This document shows, one piece after another, positions 29,980 to 40,233 of a DNA stretch of 64,000 bases; the first letter of the stretch is position 1, and every line of letters begins with the position of its first letter. The stretch lies in NCBI GenBank assembly GCA_949825045.1, contig OX463810.1, positions 38,884,201-38,948,200 on the forward strand, written 5' to 3'. Source of the stretch: Argyresthia goedartella. Taxonomy: Eukaryota; Arthropoda; Insecta; Lepidoptera; Argyresthiidae. Under the pieces are notes generated by a model. It saw only the letters and a list, made by a program, of their open reading frames with translations. It was not told the origin of the DNA and made no database searches. A program made the translations under genes and the position numbers.

Positions 29980-30518
29980 TGATTAATTCCACGCCTCAAC
30001 CGAACGGCGTGGAATCTTGAGGGGCTGGGTTTTTGCCAGCACGGGAGAGAAAATCTTGATTGTTACTTTACCTTGTCGTCGTAGACCGGAAATCGAAAGC
30101 TCGATTCGAGGCAGGAATACGGGATAAGGGCACAAGTTTGGGTAGGATTGGGAATGAATCTCACTATTCGCTGTACGACGCTGTCGCCGGCGTGCTGCCT
30201 GCCGAAACGAGGAATCGCCGTCCGATACGACGATGTCCATTCACAACACGGATCACTTAACCGCTGACGCGAATCTACTTATTTCCCGACGATGTGGTAG
30301 ATTTACACTCCGACCAGGCTCGACACCTGTATTAGACGATTGTTACACCGAATTACAATCAATGGCCCGACGCCTGAGCAGACATGTTTTTTCTCCCGAC
30401 GAGAAAAGATAACCTCTAACTTCTCATCTCGTTTCGATACGAGTGACAGCTGCGGTTCCGTTTCCGTTCCGAGTCGCGCAACAAGAGGAGGTGCGTTCCG
30501 AAGCATAAATATTAAACA
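29980..30518 (-). repeat. BEL-B 5' LTR
   Basis: Partner of 23121-23659. It shares with the BEL-A LTR only the first 25 bp or so (TGTTTAATATTTATGCTTCG), a block around CTCGAAT.GAGCTTTCGA, and the end CGGTTGAGGCGTGGA. The remainder is unrelated by eye. Confidence 0.87.
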
Positions 30519-30643
30519 CCCGCCTCGAATTGAGCTTTCGAATGCCGGTCCACGGCGTCAAGGTCAGTACTGCTTTGTGACATTCCACTGAAAAACAACC
30601 CTACCAAGATTCCACCCCTGTCGGTTGAGGCGTGGATTTAACA
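30519..30643 (+). repeat. BEL-A 3' LTR, right part
   Basis: After the CCCGC duplicate (30519-30523) the BEL-A LTR resumes with CTCGAATTGAGC and runs to GGATTTAACA, looking identical to the end of the 5' LTR (9813-9932). ATAAA (30644-30648) is the host target duplicate. Confidence 0.88.
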
Positions 30644-30675
30644 ATAAACATCCAAGACCTTTAGTTTTTTTTCTT

Positions 30676-30775
30676 CCCCCCCAGCCGGGAATCCTACCCG
30701 GACTTTTGGGAGGCAGAACCTCGAACTACTATATCGATGAAGTGGCTAAGGCAAGTACCTAGCGCGGCCGTGACT
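30676..30775 (-). repeat. Possible degenerate tRNA-derived SINE head
   Basis: CCCAGCCGGG...CCCGG at 30682-30702 resembles the T-arm of the SINE at position 1 but with a degraded B box. A G+C-rich region to about 30775 may be its tRNA-like head. Confidence 0.3.
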
Positions 30776-30831
30776 CCACTTTTCTTCAAATAAAGCAAAA
30801 AAATAACCTTTTCTCACTCTGTTTTTTAAGT

Positions 30832-31176
30832 TCAATCATATACAACATTTCTTTTTCTCTGCACCTCCACCCTAGATGCATTGTCTAGTATTAAAATCAT
30901 CATATCTATCGTATCCTTTGCGACAACTGCACACTCGTCCATAAGCTCCACAAGTGTGGCCTCAAGCTGTGTCGCTCCCGCCACAGCCCGCGCGTGCGCC
31001 ACTGTGGCCACGGCTTCGTGACTGTGTGCCGTGCAGAGCGGGTAATCTCTCTTTTTCGCATATGGTGTGAGAGAGAGAGCTTCCCTATCTACGGCACTCA
31101 TACACAGATAAACTTGGCGCAACCTGTTATAATAAACACAAACATCAATCCTATTCCAAGGCCCTGCAAGATACAA
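30832..31176 (-). CDS. Unrecognised 114-codon open frame
   Basis: It begins MYLAGPWNRID and contains an alanine-rich helical stretch (HEAVATVAHARAVAGATQLEATLVELMDECAVVAKDTIDMMILILD) that looks protein-like and amphipathic. No family is recognised. The DNA just to the right (31231-31300, GTGTCCACACTG and TGGCCGCAGCGAATC) resembles the ends of insect PIF/Harbinger elements as I remember them, so this may be part of such an element's accessory protein. It could equally be a chance frame. Confidence 0.25.
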   Translation of the reverse strand: MYLAGPWNRIDVCVYYNRLRQVYLCMSAVDREALSLTPYAKKRDYPLCTAHSHEAVATVAHARAVAGATQLEATLVELMDECAVVAKDTIDMMILILDNASRVEVQRKRNVVYD

Positions 31177-31550
31177 TACACGAAAAGGAAATTTAAGGAT
31201 TCATGTGAAGTAAAGTTCGATGGATAGGCAATTAGGCTGTGTCCACACTGAAGGCAAACATCGCTCGCGTGGCCGCAGCGAATCAATCATTGCTCGCATT
31301 GGGGCGTTATCTAAACTCATATCTGGTAGTGTCGATATTTGAAAGGTTCGAGTTACCCCTATGCAGTGCGATCGTAGTCTTTATGACGCACGGAATAAAT
31401 ACGGTGCAAAGTGTTGAAGAGGTATCTAAATTGTACGTAGAGAAGGCAGTGGTTTCGAATCAGATCGATTTTTACATTGTAATTATCAAAGAACAGGATA
31501 AACATTGTCAAGCCAGTAAGGTTTCTTTCTGTGAAATACTTATAACAAGG

Positions 31551-31606
31551 ATTGATTCCCTTTTTCATAGGGGGTGGTAGAGGCACAGTAATGCCCGTTT
31601 ATTTTA
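31551..31606. repeat. SINE fragment (GGGGGTGGTAGAGGCACAG)
   Basis: A short match to the non-tRNA body of the SINE at 48881-49168 (GGGGTGGCAGAGGCACA). Similar fragments occur at 37317-37424 and 41685-41790. Confidence 0.4.
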
Positions 31607-32236
31607 ACTAATTTATTAATTTATTTCCATTTTTCTTTGCGCCAGTACAGCTAATGCCAGATCTACACAAATGTTCGCGACATATTTACATGCTACAATG
31701 TTTAGCCGGTTAATCAAAAGATAGTTTTTTTTTTCAACATTGTTCAGAATTACGTTCGGTACTTCAATATTCTTGATCTTTTTGTTTCACCCTGAAATTT
31801 ATGTAGATAACTCGGTATAGTGTGATGAATGGATGACAGAAATCTATTGATACCCATTTCAAAGCCTCCATAACTCTATGTTTGGTAAAGGTTCGGCCAT
31901 TCCCTGACACACGTCATAAAGTTTTTTTTTGTTACCACAGCCTTCTTACCCCGGATGACCAGCAAAAAGTCCATGTAAGGGTTCATTTGCAAGAAACGAT
32001 TACATACAGGCTGAACGATAGATATAAATAAAAATAGACTGGGCAAAAGTATGAAAAAATTAAATCGTTAAATCATTTTCAGCAAAAACAGAACAACAAA
32101 AAATGTCTCATGATGAAATTAAACGATGACCTAGTCGATGCTTTGCTCAGACTGAAAGCTCCGTCCACCCGTACTTTTAATGTGGCTTGCACAAACTACG
32201 CTGCTGTCCATCAGCCGCCTGACACGCACAATAATA
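31607..32236. other. No supported gene
   Basis: AT-rich DNA with T-runs. No long open frame or named repeat recognised. Confidence 0.45.
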
Positions 32237-32468
32237 CACTGACGAGCAATGAAAAAGTTCCAGTGATATAGCACCAAATTACTCCTAAACGGGAAAGACT
32301 AGCTTAATGAAACCATCTGAAATATTAAAGTACATTTAACAGAGCATCAGAATATTACCATTTAAAAACGTAAATATTGTCTTCAAATTTTAAAATAAAT
32401 GTTTTAAAAAATTGGGGCCATTTGTTGTCGGCATTTTGTGGGTTTAACTTTTTCATTGCTCGTCGGTG
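32237..32468. mobile_element. Small Tc1/mariner-type MITE (232 bp)
   Basis: The ends are CACTGACGAGCAATGAAAAA and, read inward from the right, CACCGACGAGCAATGAAAAA: terminal inverted repeats with one mismatch in about 23 bp. TA lies on each side (32235-32236, 32469-32470). There is no coding capacity, so it would need a transposase from elsewhere. Confidence 0.75.
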
Positions 32469-32879
32469 TATAATGTTTTCTGAGTTGGACATCTTCCACC
32501 AATCGCCGGGTTTATTTTAAAGACTCATGACGAAAATAGTAACGGAAGCAACTGCTGTCATTCTATTAATTATACCAATGAATTAAATAAATAAGTATAT
32601 ATCTCTCTATTTCTTACACACCCACACATACACAGACAAATACACTAACACACATTTTTAAACTTAAAAGACAACCTCCACACCCTGTTTTTTGTTTTGT
32701 TTTATAGAATATTGTAGTTTTTATATTTATCAGCTGCACTTTTCTAACCTTTTTGTTTACCCAATTTAATGCTGAGGTCATTTAATAAGAGTATTTAATT
32801 GGCTTCCGTTAAATATTACTTTTTAGTACACTGGGTCCGTATCGTGCTGTGGACTCATTTCCCAAAGGCAACAAATATA

Positions 32880-32970
32880 ATGATCACCAAAATAATTTTT
32901 CCTACCCAAAATGGGCAAATGCTTCCCAAAATGGGAAAATGCTTCCCAAAATGGGTAAATGATCACCAAA
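32880..32970. repeat. 20-bp tandem repeat with internal palindrome
   Basis: CCCAAAATGGG followed by nAAATGCTT is repeated three times at 32904-32960 in 20-bp steps. The array is flanked on both sides by TGATCACCAAAA. Each unit contains the palindrome CCCA..TGGG. Confidence 0.7.
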
Positions 32971-32984
32971 AGTTGCAGAAAATA

Positions 32985-33120
32985 TCAGGGCAAAATACTG
33001 CGGTAGCTTAGGTGAAGGGTGAAGAGGGTGAGCGAAGCGAAGCCCCTTTTATCTTTCGTGTTAGGTTGAACATGTAATAACAACAAAAAATACTTAAAAC
33101 ATAAACTTAAGTACACAAAA
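32985..33120 (-). repeat. Dispersed core repeat copy
   Basis: Minus-strand copy of the repeat at 61880-61995: shared blocks include CTAAGCTACCGCAG, GGGCTTCGCTTCGCTCACC and CGAAAGATAAAAGGGG. It lies directly beside the 20-bp tandem array. The DNA to the right (33125-33260) has loosely repeated GATCATTTAA/GGTCGTTTAA units. Confidence 0.6.
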
Positions 33121-33360
33121 CGTACAAAGAAGTTTGGTGATCATTTAACCAAACACAATTTGATGGTCGTTTAATAATTCTGACGGTCGTTTCGAGTTTA
33201 TTGGTAGTAAACTAGGTGCGTTTTTAGTGATCGTTTAAACATAAGCCTTTCCCAAATAAACAAATGATGAAAATTTTGATGGATGTTTGACTAAATGTCA
33301 GAATATCAAATGTCGTCTCAATGCATTTGTATTTCTATGGGTATATTCAATGACCCGAAA

Positions 33361-33408
33361 TAAATAATAATAATATAAATAATAATAATATATATATATA
33401 ATATACGA
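33361..33408. repeat. AT microsatellite
   Basis: (AATAAT)n followed by (AT)n. Confidence 0.8.
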
Positions 33409-33866
33409 AATTCAGTTTTGTGTCATTGCATTAATTTGCAATTGCCAATAACTGATATGCTTATTGACTTCTCCATACTACTAATCATTGTCATTCACAC
33501 TGTTATCATTACAGCTGCTACCTATTCAGTCCGTTCATATTGAGCAGTCACATAGCCCGCTCTATAAATTTCCAATGACCCATGAAAATGTCTCGTCAGC
33601 GTCAGAACATATAGGGGTTGCTCCTTCCGCTTGTCGCGTCCTGTATTGATAGACGGCAAGTTCACTGACCCCAGCCGTTATTATGCAAAGTTAGAATACA
33701 GGGTGTACATACATGGGAACGAGGTACTAGAGGTAGATATTGTTATTGTTCAGTCCAATGTTGAACAGGCTTGGCTAGTGGCTAGAGTTTCAACAATGCT
33801 ACGTTGTTACTAGCGGTAACGTATTATAACTAAAGAACCGATTCAAAACATTACACTTCAACCGTG

Positions 33867-33978
33867 TTACCACAAAAGTATCAAACAGCGTATAACCTCA
33901 AAATAAATGTCAAAAACAAAAACGTATGGGTTTTTGTTTTTAATCAAGTGTTGAACAGTAGTTTATGTTTTTGTGGTT
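33867..33978. mobile_element. Short MITE, copy 1 (TTACCACAAAA ends)
   Basis: Begins TTACCACAAAAG and ends TTTTTGTGGTTAG, with an imperfect terminal inverted repeat. It shares its whole length with a second copy at 34459-34565, including AACAGCGT near the left and AAGTGTTGAACA near the right. No coding capacity. Confidence 0.6.
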
Positions 33979-34458
33979 AGGCCCATAATGCCTGAAAGAT
34001 AAAAGGCGATTCAAGCACTCTCACAATCTCGGGTCAACAATGATGTTCTGCCCAAAATGTCTATGAAATGTCAAAGACTACCTGAGATGAGTGCTAACTA
34101 GCTTTGGGCCCTAATATCATGTGCTTGCAGAACAGACAAGACATAGGCCACGCTTGCACGGCGGGACCTTTTGGGAAGCCAATCCTTCAAGCCTGATTGT
34201 GTAGAAAATGCCGTGGATGCGTCGCCTATGTCGTTTGGTGACTCTGCCTTTTCTGTTCAGTGGAACCTGAGATTTGTGCTGTATAGCTTTCTATTAGGTT
34301 TCGGCAGTAACAGTTTTATTTTTGTTTCTTACGTATACAACAAGTTTAACTTGAGTCTAGAAGACAACTTATTATGGACTGCTAAATTAGTAAACTCCGT
34401 AGATTGGCTAATTCTCGTACCATCATTGCGTGTGAAAATGGCATAAACATTATCCGTG

Positions 34459-34565
34459 TTACCACAAAAAATATTAAACAGCGTTTAACCTCAAAACAAA
34501 CGTCAAATCCCATACGTTTTAGTTTTTAAACAAGTGTTGAACACTCGTTTATTTTTTTGTGGTAA
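34459..34565. mobile_element. Short MITE, copy 2 (TTACCACAAAA ends)
   Basis: Second copy, 0.5 kb from the first and in the same orientation, bounded by TTACCACAAAAA and TTTTTTTGTGGTAA. Confidence 0.6.
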
Positions 34566-34960
34566 GCCCCCCTGTGTTCAGAAATAAGAGCCATAATCTA
34601 TGAAATAACTATCAAATTAGAGGAACTGTCAAGCGCATTACCACTCTGCAAGGTTTACACCACTGCCACAATAATACGTCGAAGGTTCGGAGTGCAGTTT
34701 AGCTGATAGTACCTACACTCGAGATAACGTCGAATCTCGCAGTGCAATGGAGCTGGTAGTGGTAGTACTCGAGGACTACGGTATCCAATTACGTGTTAAA
34801 TTGGGATCGGATTGACATCCTGAATCGGCGTAATACAGTTGGTTATTAATTAGGAGCAATTCATCGATGTGTGCACTCTAACTTAACTGAAATTAGTCAT
34901 CAGGTAGGCATCTATCGCTGCACCTCGTCATCATCATCATCTACATCACCACCGGCAGCT

Positions 34961-34996
34961 AATTTCATAAACAACGCAAACGTTGTTTATGAAATT
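34961..34996. repeat. Perfect 16-bp inverted repeat (hairpin)
   Basis: AATTTCATAAACAACG, a four-base loop CAAA, then the exact reverse complement. No link to a gene is visible. Confidence 0.85.
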
Positions 34997-35205
34997 GCCG
35001 ATAGGACTCTTTTTGCAACTTCTTGTTCTTCATGTGTCTAATAAACCATATAAGAATAGATACTTGAAATTATCACAAAGAGAGCCAATGTAAAGTTCTG
35101 ATGGTCGAATAACGTTGGCATCTGTTTGCAGCAGCTAAAAACAATTACGTCAACAAATTCACCAAATTCCAAAGCTACCGCCCTCCCTTCGCTCCGTATT
35201 ATCTC

Positions 35206-35613
35206 TTACAGCAAGACGATAAAAGTGAAATCTACGAAACCATTCATGAATACGGAAAGCTCCATAAAGTGGCTGCTATAAGCCACTTTTTCAAACGAAT
35301 GGCCCGAGAGGCACAAAAGCACGACTAATGCGATAGTAAGTATTACTATAGATATAGAATTTATCGCTGTCTGTTGAATCACTTCGGCGAGGCAAAGATT
35401 GGATAACACAAATAGAAGCGAACGTTGGGTCTCGTCTCGCTGCAAAATTATTAACGGGTAGTAATTAAACATAGTAATCCATTCTGAACCCAGTTTTCGA
35501 TCGACAAAAATACTGATCTTGCCTGAGAAAATGACTGAAATAAGCGACAAACTGAGCGCGACATCTGAAAAACAGCAACTTGGAACCTTAAGTCGAGTTA
35601 CATAACATACCAA
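35206..35613 (-). CDS. Unrecognised hydrophobic 135-codon open frame
   Basis: From MVCYVTRLK to a stop. It contains two strongly hydrophobic segments (about residues 18-34 and 86-105) that could be membrane spans. No family is recognised and no splice sites or homologous repeat copies support it. A decayed receptor exon or a chance frame are both possible. Confidence 0.2.
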   Translation of the reverse strand: MVCYVTRLKVPSCCFSDVALSLSLISVIFSGKISIFVDRKLGSEWITMFNYYPLIILQRDETQRSLLFVLSNLCLAEVIQQTAINSISIVILTIALVVLLCLSGHSFEKVAYSSHFMELSVFMNGFVDFTFIVLL

Positions 35614-35639
35614 ACAAGCGTCGAATTCTGTTGTTCATA

Positions 35640-35712
35640 CATGTTTAGCCTAACGCGAAGGTTAAAGGGGCCTTTGCTTCGCTCATCCCCTTTATCCTTC
35701 AACTACCCACCC
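35640..35712 (+). repeat. Dispersed core repeat, partial copy
   Basis: CATGTTTAGCCTAACGCGAAG, GGCCTTTGCTTCGCTCATCC and TTATCCTTCAACTACC correspond in order to the core at 61908-61980. Confidence 0.5.
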
Positions 35713-37316
35713 ACTTCGTCCTTCCATCATTCATCTTTCACTTACGCACAAAGAAAGTTCCGTTTTTGACTTACATCTCAAAACGACGCGTCATAGGTTT
35801 TTTTTGCTACATAATGAAAGCGGATAAAATGCTCTACAGCTTGGATTCTCTACACTTTTTACTTATTCCCAATCGTTGTCTTGGATAATAATCTTATGAG
35901 ATAATGAGCTTCGAACTTTTCAACGGTAGATGATAAATGAGCATATGTACAGGTGTATATATTTATGCAAAGCAATTTAACCCTTTTTGAAAATGATTTT
36001 CGGAGGTCATATCATATATTAATCTAATCGTTGCCTCGATTGGGAACAGCTAAAAGTATCAAGGAACAAATTTGTAGAACATTTTATCAGCTTCATTATG
36101 TAGTGTAATGAAATTTCCTATGCCGCGTCTTCTAGGTGTAAATGTAAAACCAAAAACCGGGACCTTCTTTGTGACCCCCTCCTTAGGGTTCCCATCGAAG
36201 GGATCAGGACTTTTAGTAAGTCTGCCTCCTAACTGGTCCAAACAAAGTTCCGAAGTCAAACTTTCTGCTTTCGGCTTTACCATCTAGAATCATTTCTTTC
36301 CTAAACTATATGCATACTCGAGATGTAACACACTTGGCAGATGTTTTAGACAAGTCTAGGATATGCAAAGGCAAGACACGACCAGAGTCGATAATTATAA
36401 ACAGGAAATTAAAAAGGCACTTCACTATTGACACCTCTACACCTTCACTCCCTCATCTATGATTCTGCCCCTCTTCTCGTAAGAAAATATTAGTCTTTGG
36501 AAGTACCCAGACGTACTCCATGGTCGCTCGCAACCTTTTGTGGGAGGATCTGTAAGATTGATTGTTCGGTGCCTGTAAACAAGATTCAAGCGTTGCCAAT
36601 GAACGATAATGGTAGGATGGACTGAACATAATAACGTATTACACTGCGGGAAGATCTATGTTGGTTGTTTCGTGGAAATATTTCGATTAGGCATTTCATT
36701 TCTGTGTTGCTAAGCAAATGAATGTCCCGGATTCTACTAGCGTGAAAGCTAAAGACCAAGTTTGTTGAAGTTTTTGTCACAAAGCAGTTAATTTGGAAGT
36801 CAACTTAAAAATATGACTTAAAACAATTTTGACATAGATCTCATATTAATTTGCCGAGTTAACTCTAAGTAATATTACTGACTTTACTGAGTTCTGGGTT
36901 AACGGTATGTGGACATAACTGAACTGAAAACGAGTATTGAGTTAGACAATGTGAAAATGACAGACTGAATCTGACACTTGATAAGGTTTTATAGACGTTA
37001 ATTGCAAAAATGAACTCCCTTTTCAGAATATTCAAAAGACATATCAATTACAATGTTTCCCTCATTAAAACAGGAGAGCTCGAAGTGATGTTCGCAACGT
37101 AATTAGTTTCTTCGCGTTTATGACGGATCGCTTGTCAAAGAAAAAGTTGGGTACGCGACGAGCTCAAGGGAGGATTCGTTCAGCATAAAATATATTGGTG
37201 TTTACGGTGCAAACAGTCGATTACAACTGTCCCTTTATTTGCTTGCTAAGATCTACAGCAGGAGATTACTGCTAGAGCAAAACCTTCTTTACTAAAAAAT
37301 CCTGTCAAAAAAAAAA
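35713..37316. other. No supported gene
   Basis: AT-rich DNA with only short frames, such as 36059-36283 (-), that show no recognisable motif. Confidence 0.45.
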
Positions 37317-37424
37317 ACCATCACACTTTTCCCTAAAACCTATATCGGAAAAGTGGCGTTAGCTAATGGTATGCAAGAGGTTAAGGGATGGCGGAGGCAC
37401 AGATGGAACTATTACCACTTTTCG
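37317..37424. repeat. SINE fragment
   Basis: CATCACACTTTTCCC and GGGATGGCGGAGGCACAGATG match the SINE body at 48893-48945, separated here by unrelated bases. Confidence 0.35.
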
Positions 37425-37541
37425 TTATTACACGGTAGTTGAGAATTAGCAAATAAGAACTACTGATTTCTTAAAATAAAAGAATGGACAGTATCTGTAA
37501 TGCCTCCTTCTAGATATTACCTATAGATACAATAAGGTTCT

Positions 37542-37787
37542 GCAGCCTTATGGCGTAACTCTTTGAAGTTCATAGCGTGTGTCTATGGGTCATCTCATGC
37601 TCATACAATTTCATCGATTGAGGGGTATCACCGAAGGCTTCTAGCCTTCATTCAATGAGCTTGGGTTTGGCCTCCATTATGATGCTACTTGCGTGATACC
37701 AATTTGACAGATGAAGCTGGTGCAAGGTGTCAAACGTAAAAGTCTATATGAAGTTCATAGCTCAGACTACTTACGCCATAAGGCTGC
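37542..37787. mobile_element. Candidate MITE with 17-bp perfect terminal inverted repeat
   Basis: GCAGCCTTATGGCGTAA (37542-37558) and its exact reverse complement (37771-37787) bracket 212 bp. GAAGTTCATAG also occurs just inside both arms, in direct orientation. No clear target duplication. Confidence 0.5.
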
Positions 37788-37789
37788 TC

Positions 37790-38865
37790 TGGTTGGAAAT
37801 TAGCAACACAAAACAGAAGGAAAATAGTTTGCCCAAAAAAAAAAAACAGAAATATAACTTTCTATGCCCTTATATATTTTATCCTCCGGAAGATCATAGC
37901 AGTAGATAATCTTATAGCAGTCGATACTGCTGAAAAACGGTAGCAGATGTACTATCAACAAAATTCATACTGTTCCTCTTTTTGATCTTATCACCGTGCA
38001 CTAGAGAATTAGTGAAAATATACGAAAGTCGAATTTTACAAGTTAACTTCCGTTTCCTCTGTTTGTTCCGTCACTTCCGGGGTGTAGGATACAAGATGTT
38101 TTCTATTACGTCTTGTTTACGGATATTGAAAAGTCTTTTGGCGAGGGCTCCGACGGCAAACACACGCTATCTTACATGCTTTAATCTATTGATCAAAATA
38201 AATATTTAACTATCCTGTTTGGGAGTCATTTCTCTTTCTATGTACATACACTGGTACATAATATATTTTTCACACCTTTCATTCGGAAAAGTAAGTTTTT
38301 CTCCACGACGAGAGGGAGCAAAATGCTACTTTTCTGTTCAAGCTACTTTTTTTATTTATTCATTGGCTTGTAGCATTTACGCAATATGCCAATTGAATCA
38401 TAGATTAAAATAATAGAATGTATAATTACAATCGACTACGATGGCGTAGTCGATTAAAAACGAACATGTTTCAAGTTTTAACTTTAACAACGTTATATGA
38501 AAATTTATGAACTTTTCGTAATGATTAAAAAAAAATTCACAATAAATTATTGGTATTACTGAAATCAAAACTATCCATGACTGTTATTGTGATGTAATGA
38601 ATATTGATATCCGAAACCATTGCAATATTGGATTCGATTATTTTTACAAATTAGTAAAAGAACACAGGAATATTTTATATGTGGTAATCTTTGCCTAATC
38701 CTTCACAATCCGCCATTATAAAAAAAAGTTTTGTTTACGTTGTTCTATTACTGTAAAAGTGGTGAAAGTTTAACTCAAAGTACAGTTACAATTTAAAATT
38801 TTCCTCATAGTCGGTGTAAAAAGTTGTATGTGTCACTCAGGAGCAAAATTATTTTCGTCATGGGC
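37790..38865. other. No supported gene; one short hairpin
   Basis: AT-rich DNA. An 11-bp inverted repeat, AATCGACTACG with loop ATGG, lies at 38430-38455. Nothing else is recognised. Confidence 0.5.
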
Positions 38866-38869
38866 GTTA

Positions 38870-38975
38870 ACGCTTGAATCCTTCGTTACGCTCAGGATTC
38901 TAACTTAGAATCCCTCGCTACGCTCAGGATTCTATCGTAGGATCCTTCCCTTCACTCTGGATTCAATGTACCGCC
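38870..38975. repeat. Short tandem repeat with GAATCC..TACGCTCAGGATTC unit
   Basis: About three diverged units of 30-40 bp, each made of an inverted pair GAATCC ... GGATTC around TCG.TACGCTCA. Confidence 0.6.
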
Positions 38976-39077
38976 CTCGCCGTATATATAAATATCTAAT
39001 TTTGAATCATATCACTTTTGGCTGTTGATCAATAGCAATCAAACAAAGTTCATCAACCATCACACTAACAGACCCTC

Positions 39078-39398
39078 ATGCTCAGCCGATATCGACCCAC
39101 ATGGGTTTTTCTCCCCAGTCTTTACCGTCCATGGGCACCCAACGAGAAACCAGGAACTTGTCAAGATCATCAGACCATATCAAGCAGGTGGTTAGAAACT
39201 ATAATAAAAATTGCTGTGATTGTGATAGATAGTGTGCTGTGCCTTTTGATCTCATACTTTCATTGCGTGCATGCATGCCGCACTTGCACTTTCATAAAAA
39301 ACCGGTCAAGTGCGGGTCTAACTCGCGCACGAAGGGTTCCGTACTACCGCACAATGGTAGGGATATGGTTTGGAGTGAATAGTTTGGATTTTACATAG
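39078..39398 (+). CDS. Unrecognised open frame downstream of a TATA-like box
   Basis: A 106-codon frame starting MLSRYRPTWVFLPSLYRPWAP, preceded by TATATAAA at 38983-38990. Its last third runs into the dispersed repeat beginning at 39296, so at most the first 70 codons could be original. No family is recognised. The TATA-to-ATG distance of about 90 bp would suit a small insect gene, but there is no other support. Confidence 0.15.
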   Translation: MLSRYRPTWVFLPSLYRPWAPNEKPGTCQDHQTISSRWLETIIKIAVIVIDSVLCLLISYFHCVHACRTCTFIKNRSSAGLTRARRVPYYRTMVGIWFGVNSLDFT

Positions 39399-39635
39399 CA
39401 AAATGTTGTTTACAAAGTAATTAGTGCGGCTACTTTCAGACTCCATCTACGTAACCAGGTGCATTCACAAGTTTGTATGTGGTATTGATAGAATTGTTGT
39501 ATGGGAGCCCCCTTAAATATTTATTAACTTCTCTTGAGAAGTTATTATAATAGGTCTGAAAATTGAAATAGGTAATTTTGTGTTTTCTTTACGTTTTAAG
39601 ACCTGGAGAATCATTTGCAATCATTTTTAGAGTGA

Positions 39636-39673
<38 letters not shown>

Positions 39674-40233
39674 TACGTATGTACGTGATCAAAATTATGG
39701 AATTCGTTTTCTCAATAACTACTGGACCGAATCGCTTTGATGACCATATCAATCGATACGCCACGTCATGACTTAGATCTGAAAGGAGTCTAGAAAAAAT
39801 CGGTCCAGCGGTTCGTTTTTTATTTGTAAAAAACTGACTTTTTTGAACACGCAACGTTAATTTTGTATGTAATTCCAAGTATTGAGGGGTAGATGTGGGT
39901 TTTTGAGGGTGCTGGTTTCGAATCTTTCATCAGTTTTTTAAAATTCAAAATGGCGGACCCACTATGACGTCATCTTTTTCGTGAAAATTCTTTAAATTCA
40001 CGAAAAAGAATTCTTCTCAAGAGAAGTTGCTTGTACGGTACTTGCTGCCGAACCGATTTTTTCAATCTGTTTTTTAGTATGTGCTGTTATAGCGGCAACA
40101 GAAATACATCATCTGTAAAAAATTCAACTGTCTAACTATCAAAGTTCATGAGATACAGCCTGGTGACAGACGGACGGACGGACAGCGGAGGCTTAGAGAT
40201 ATGGTCCCGGCACCCTTCGGACTAAACTGACAG
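39296..40233. repeat. Dispersed repeat with GGTCAAGTGCGGGT / GGTTCCGTAC ends
   Basis: Starts AAAAAACCGGTCAAGTGCG...GAAGGGTTCCGTAC and ends ACAGACGGACGGACGGACAG...GGTCCCGGCACCC. I know this combination as a very common lepidopteran repeat, but its class is not established here. Partial copies are at 53912-54060 and 60744-60800. A (GT)n microsatellite at 39638-39670 lies inside. Confidence 0.6.

Larger units (their letters stand above)
23121..30518 (-). mobile_element. BEL-B: second BEL/Pao retrotransposon, minus strand, inside the BEL-A LTR
   Basis: Flanked by the 5-bp duplication CCCGC (23116-23120 and 30519-30523). It has two 539-bp LTRs that differ at about 13 positions (23121-23659 and 29980-30518). 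Between them lies a complete BEL domain set read right to left. It is nearly the same as BEL-A in the coding region, yet its LTRs are very different. It must be younger than BEL-A because it sits in BEL-A's LTR. Confidence 0.9.
8504..30643 (+). mobile_element. BEL-A: BEL/Pao LTR retrotransposon with three nested insertions
   Basis: The element starts TGTTTAATATT and ends GGATTTAACA, with the 5-bp duplication ATAAA at 8499-8503 and 30644-30648. Its own parts are the 5' LTR (8504-9932, containing a LINE), the leader (9933-10358 and 16791-17172, split by a Gypsy element), gag to integrase (17173-22753) and the 3' LTR (22754-23120 plus 30524-30643, split by BEL-B). The coding region has many lesions. 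The LTR parts differ at roughly a dozen positions, so it is older than its passengers. Confidence 0.88.

Noticed and set aside
35206..35613. Insect chemoreceptor exon
   Set aside because: Hydrophobic segments alone are not enough; no conserved receptor motif and no splice signals were seen. Kept only as an unassigned frame.
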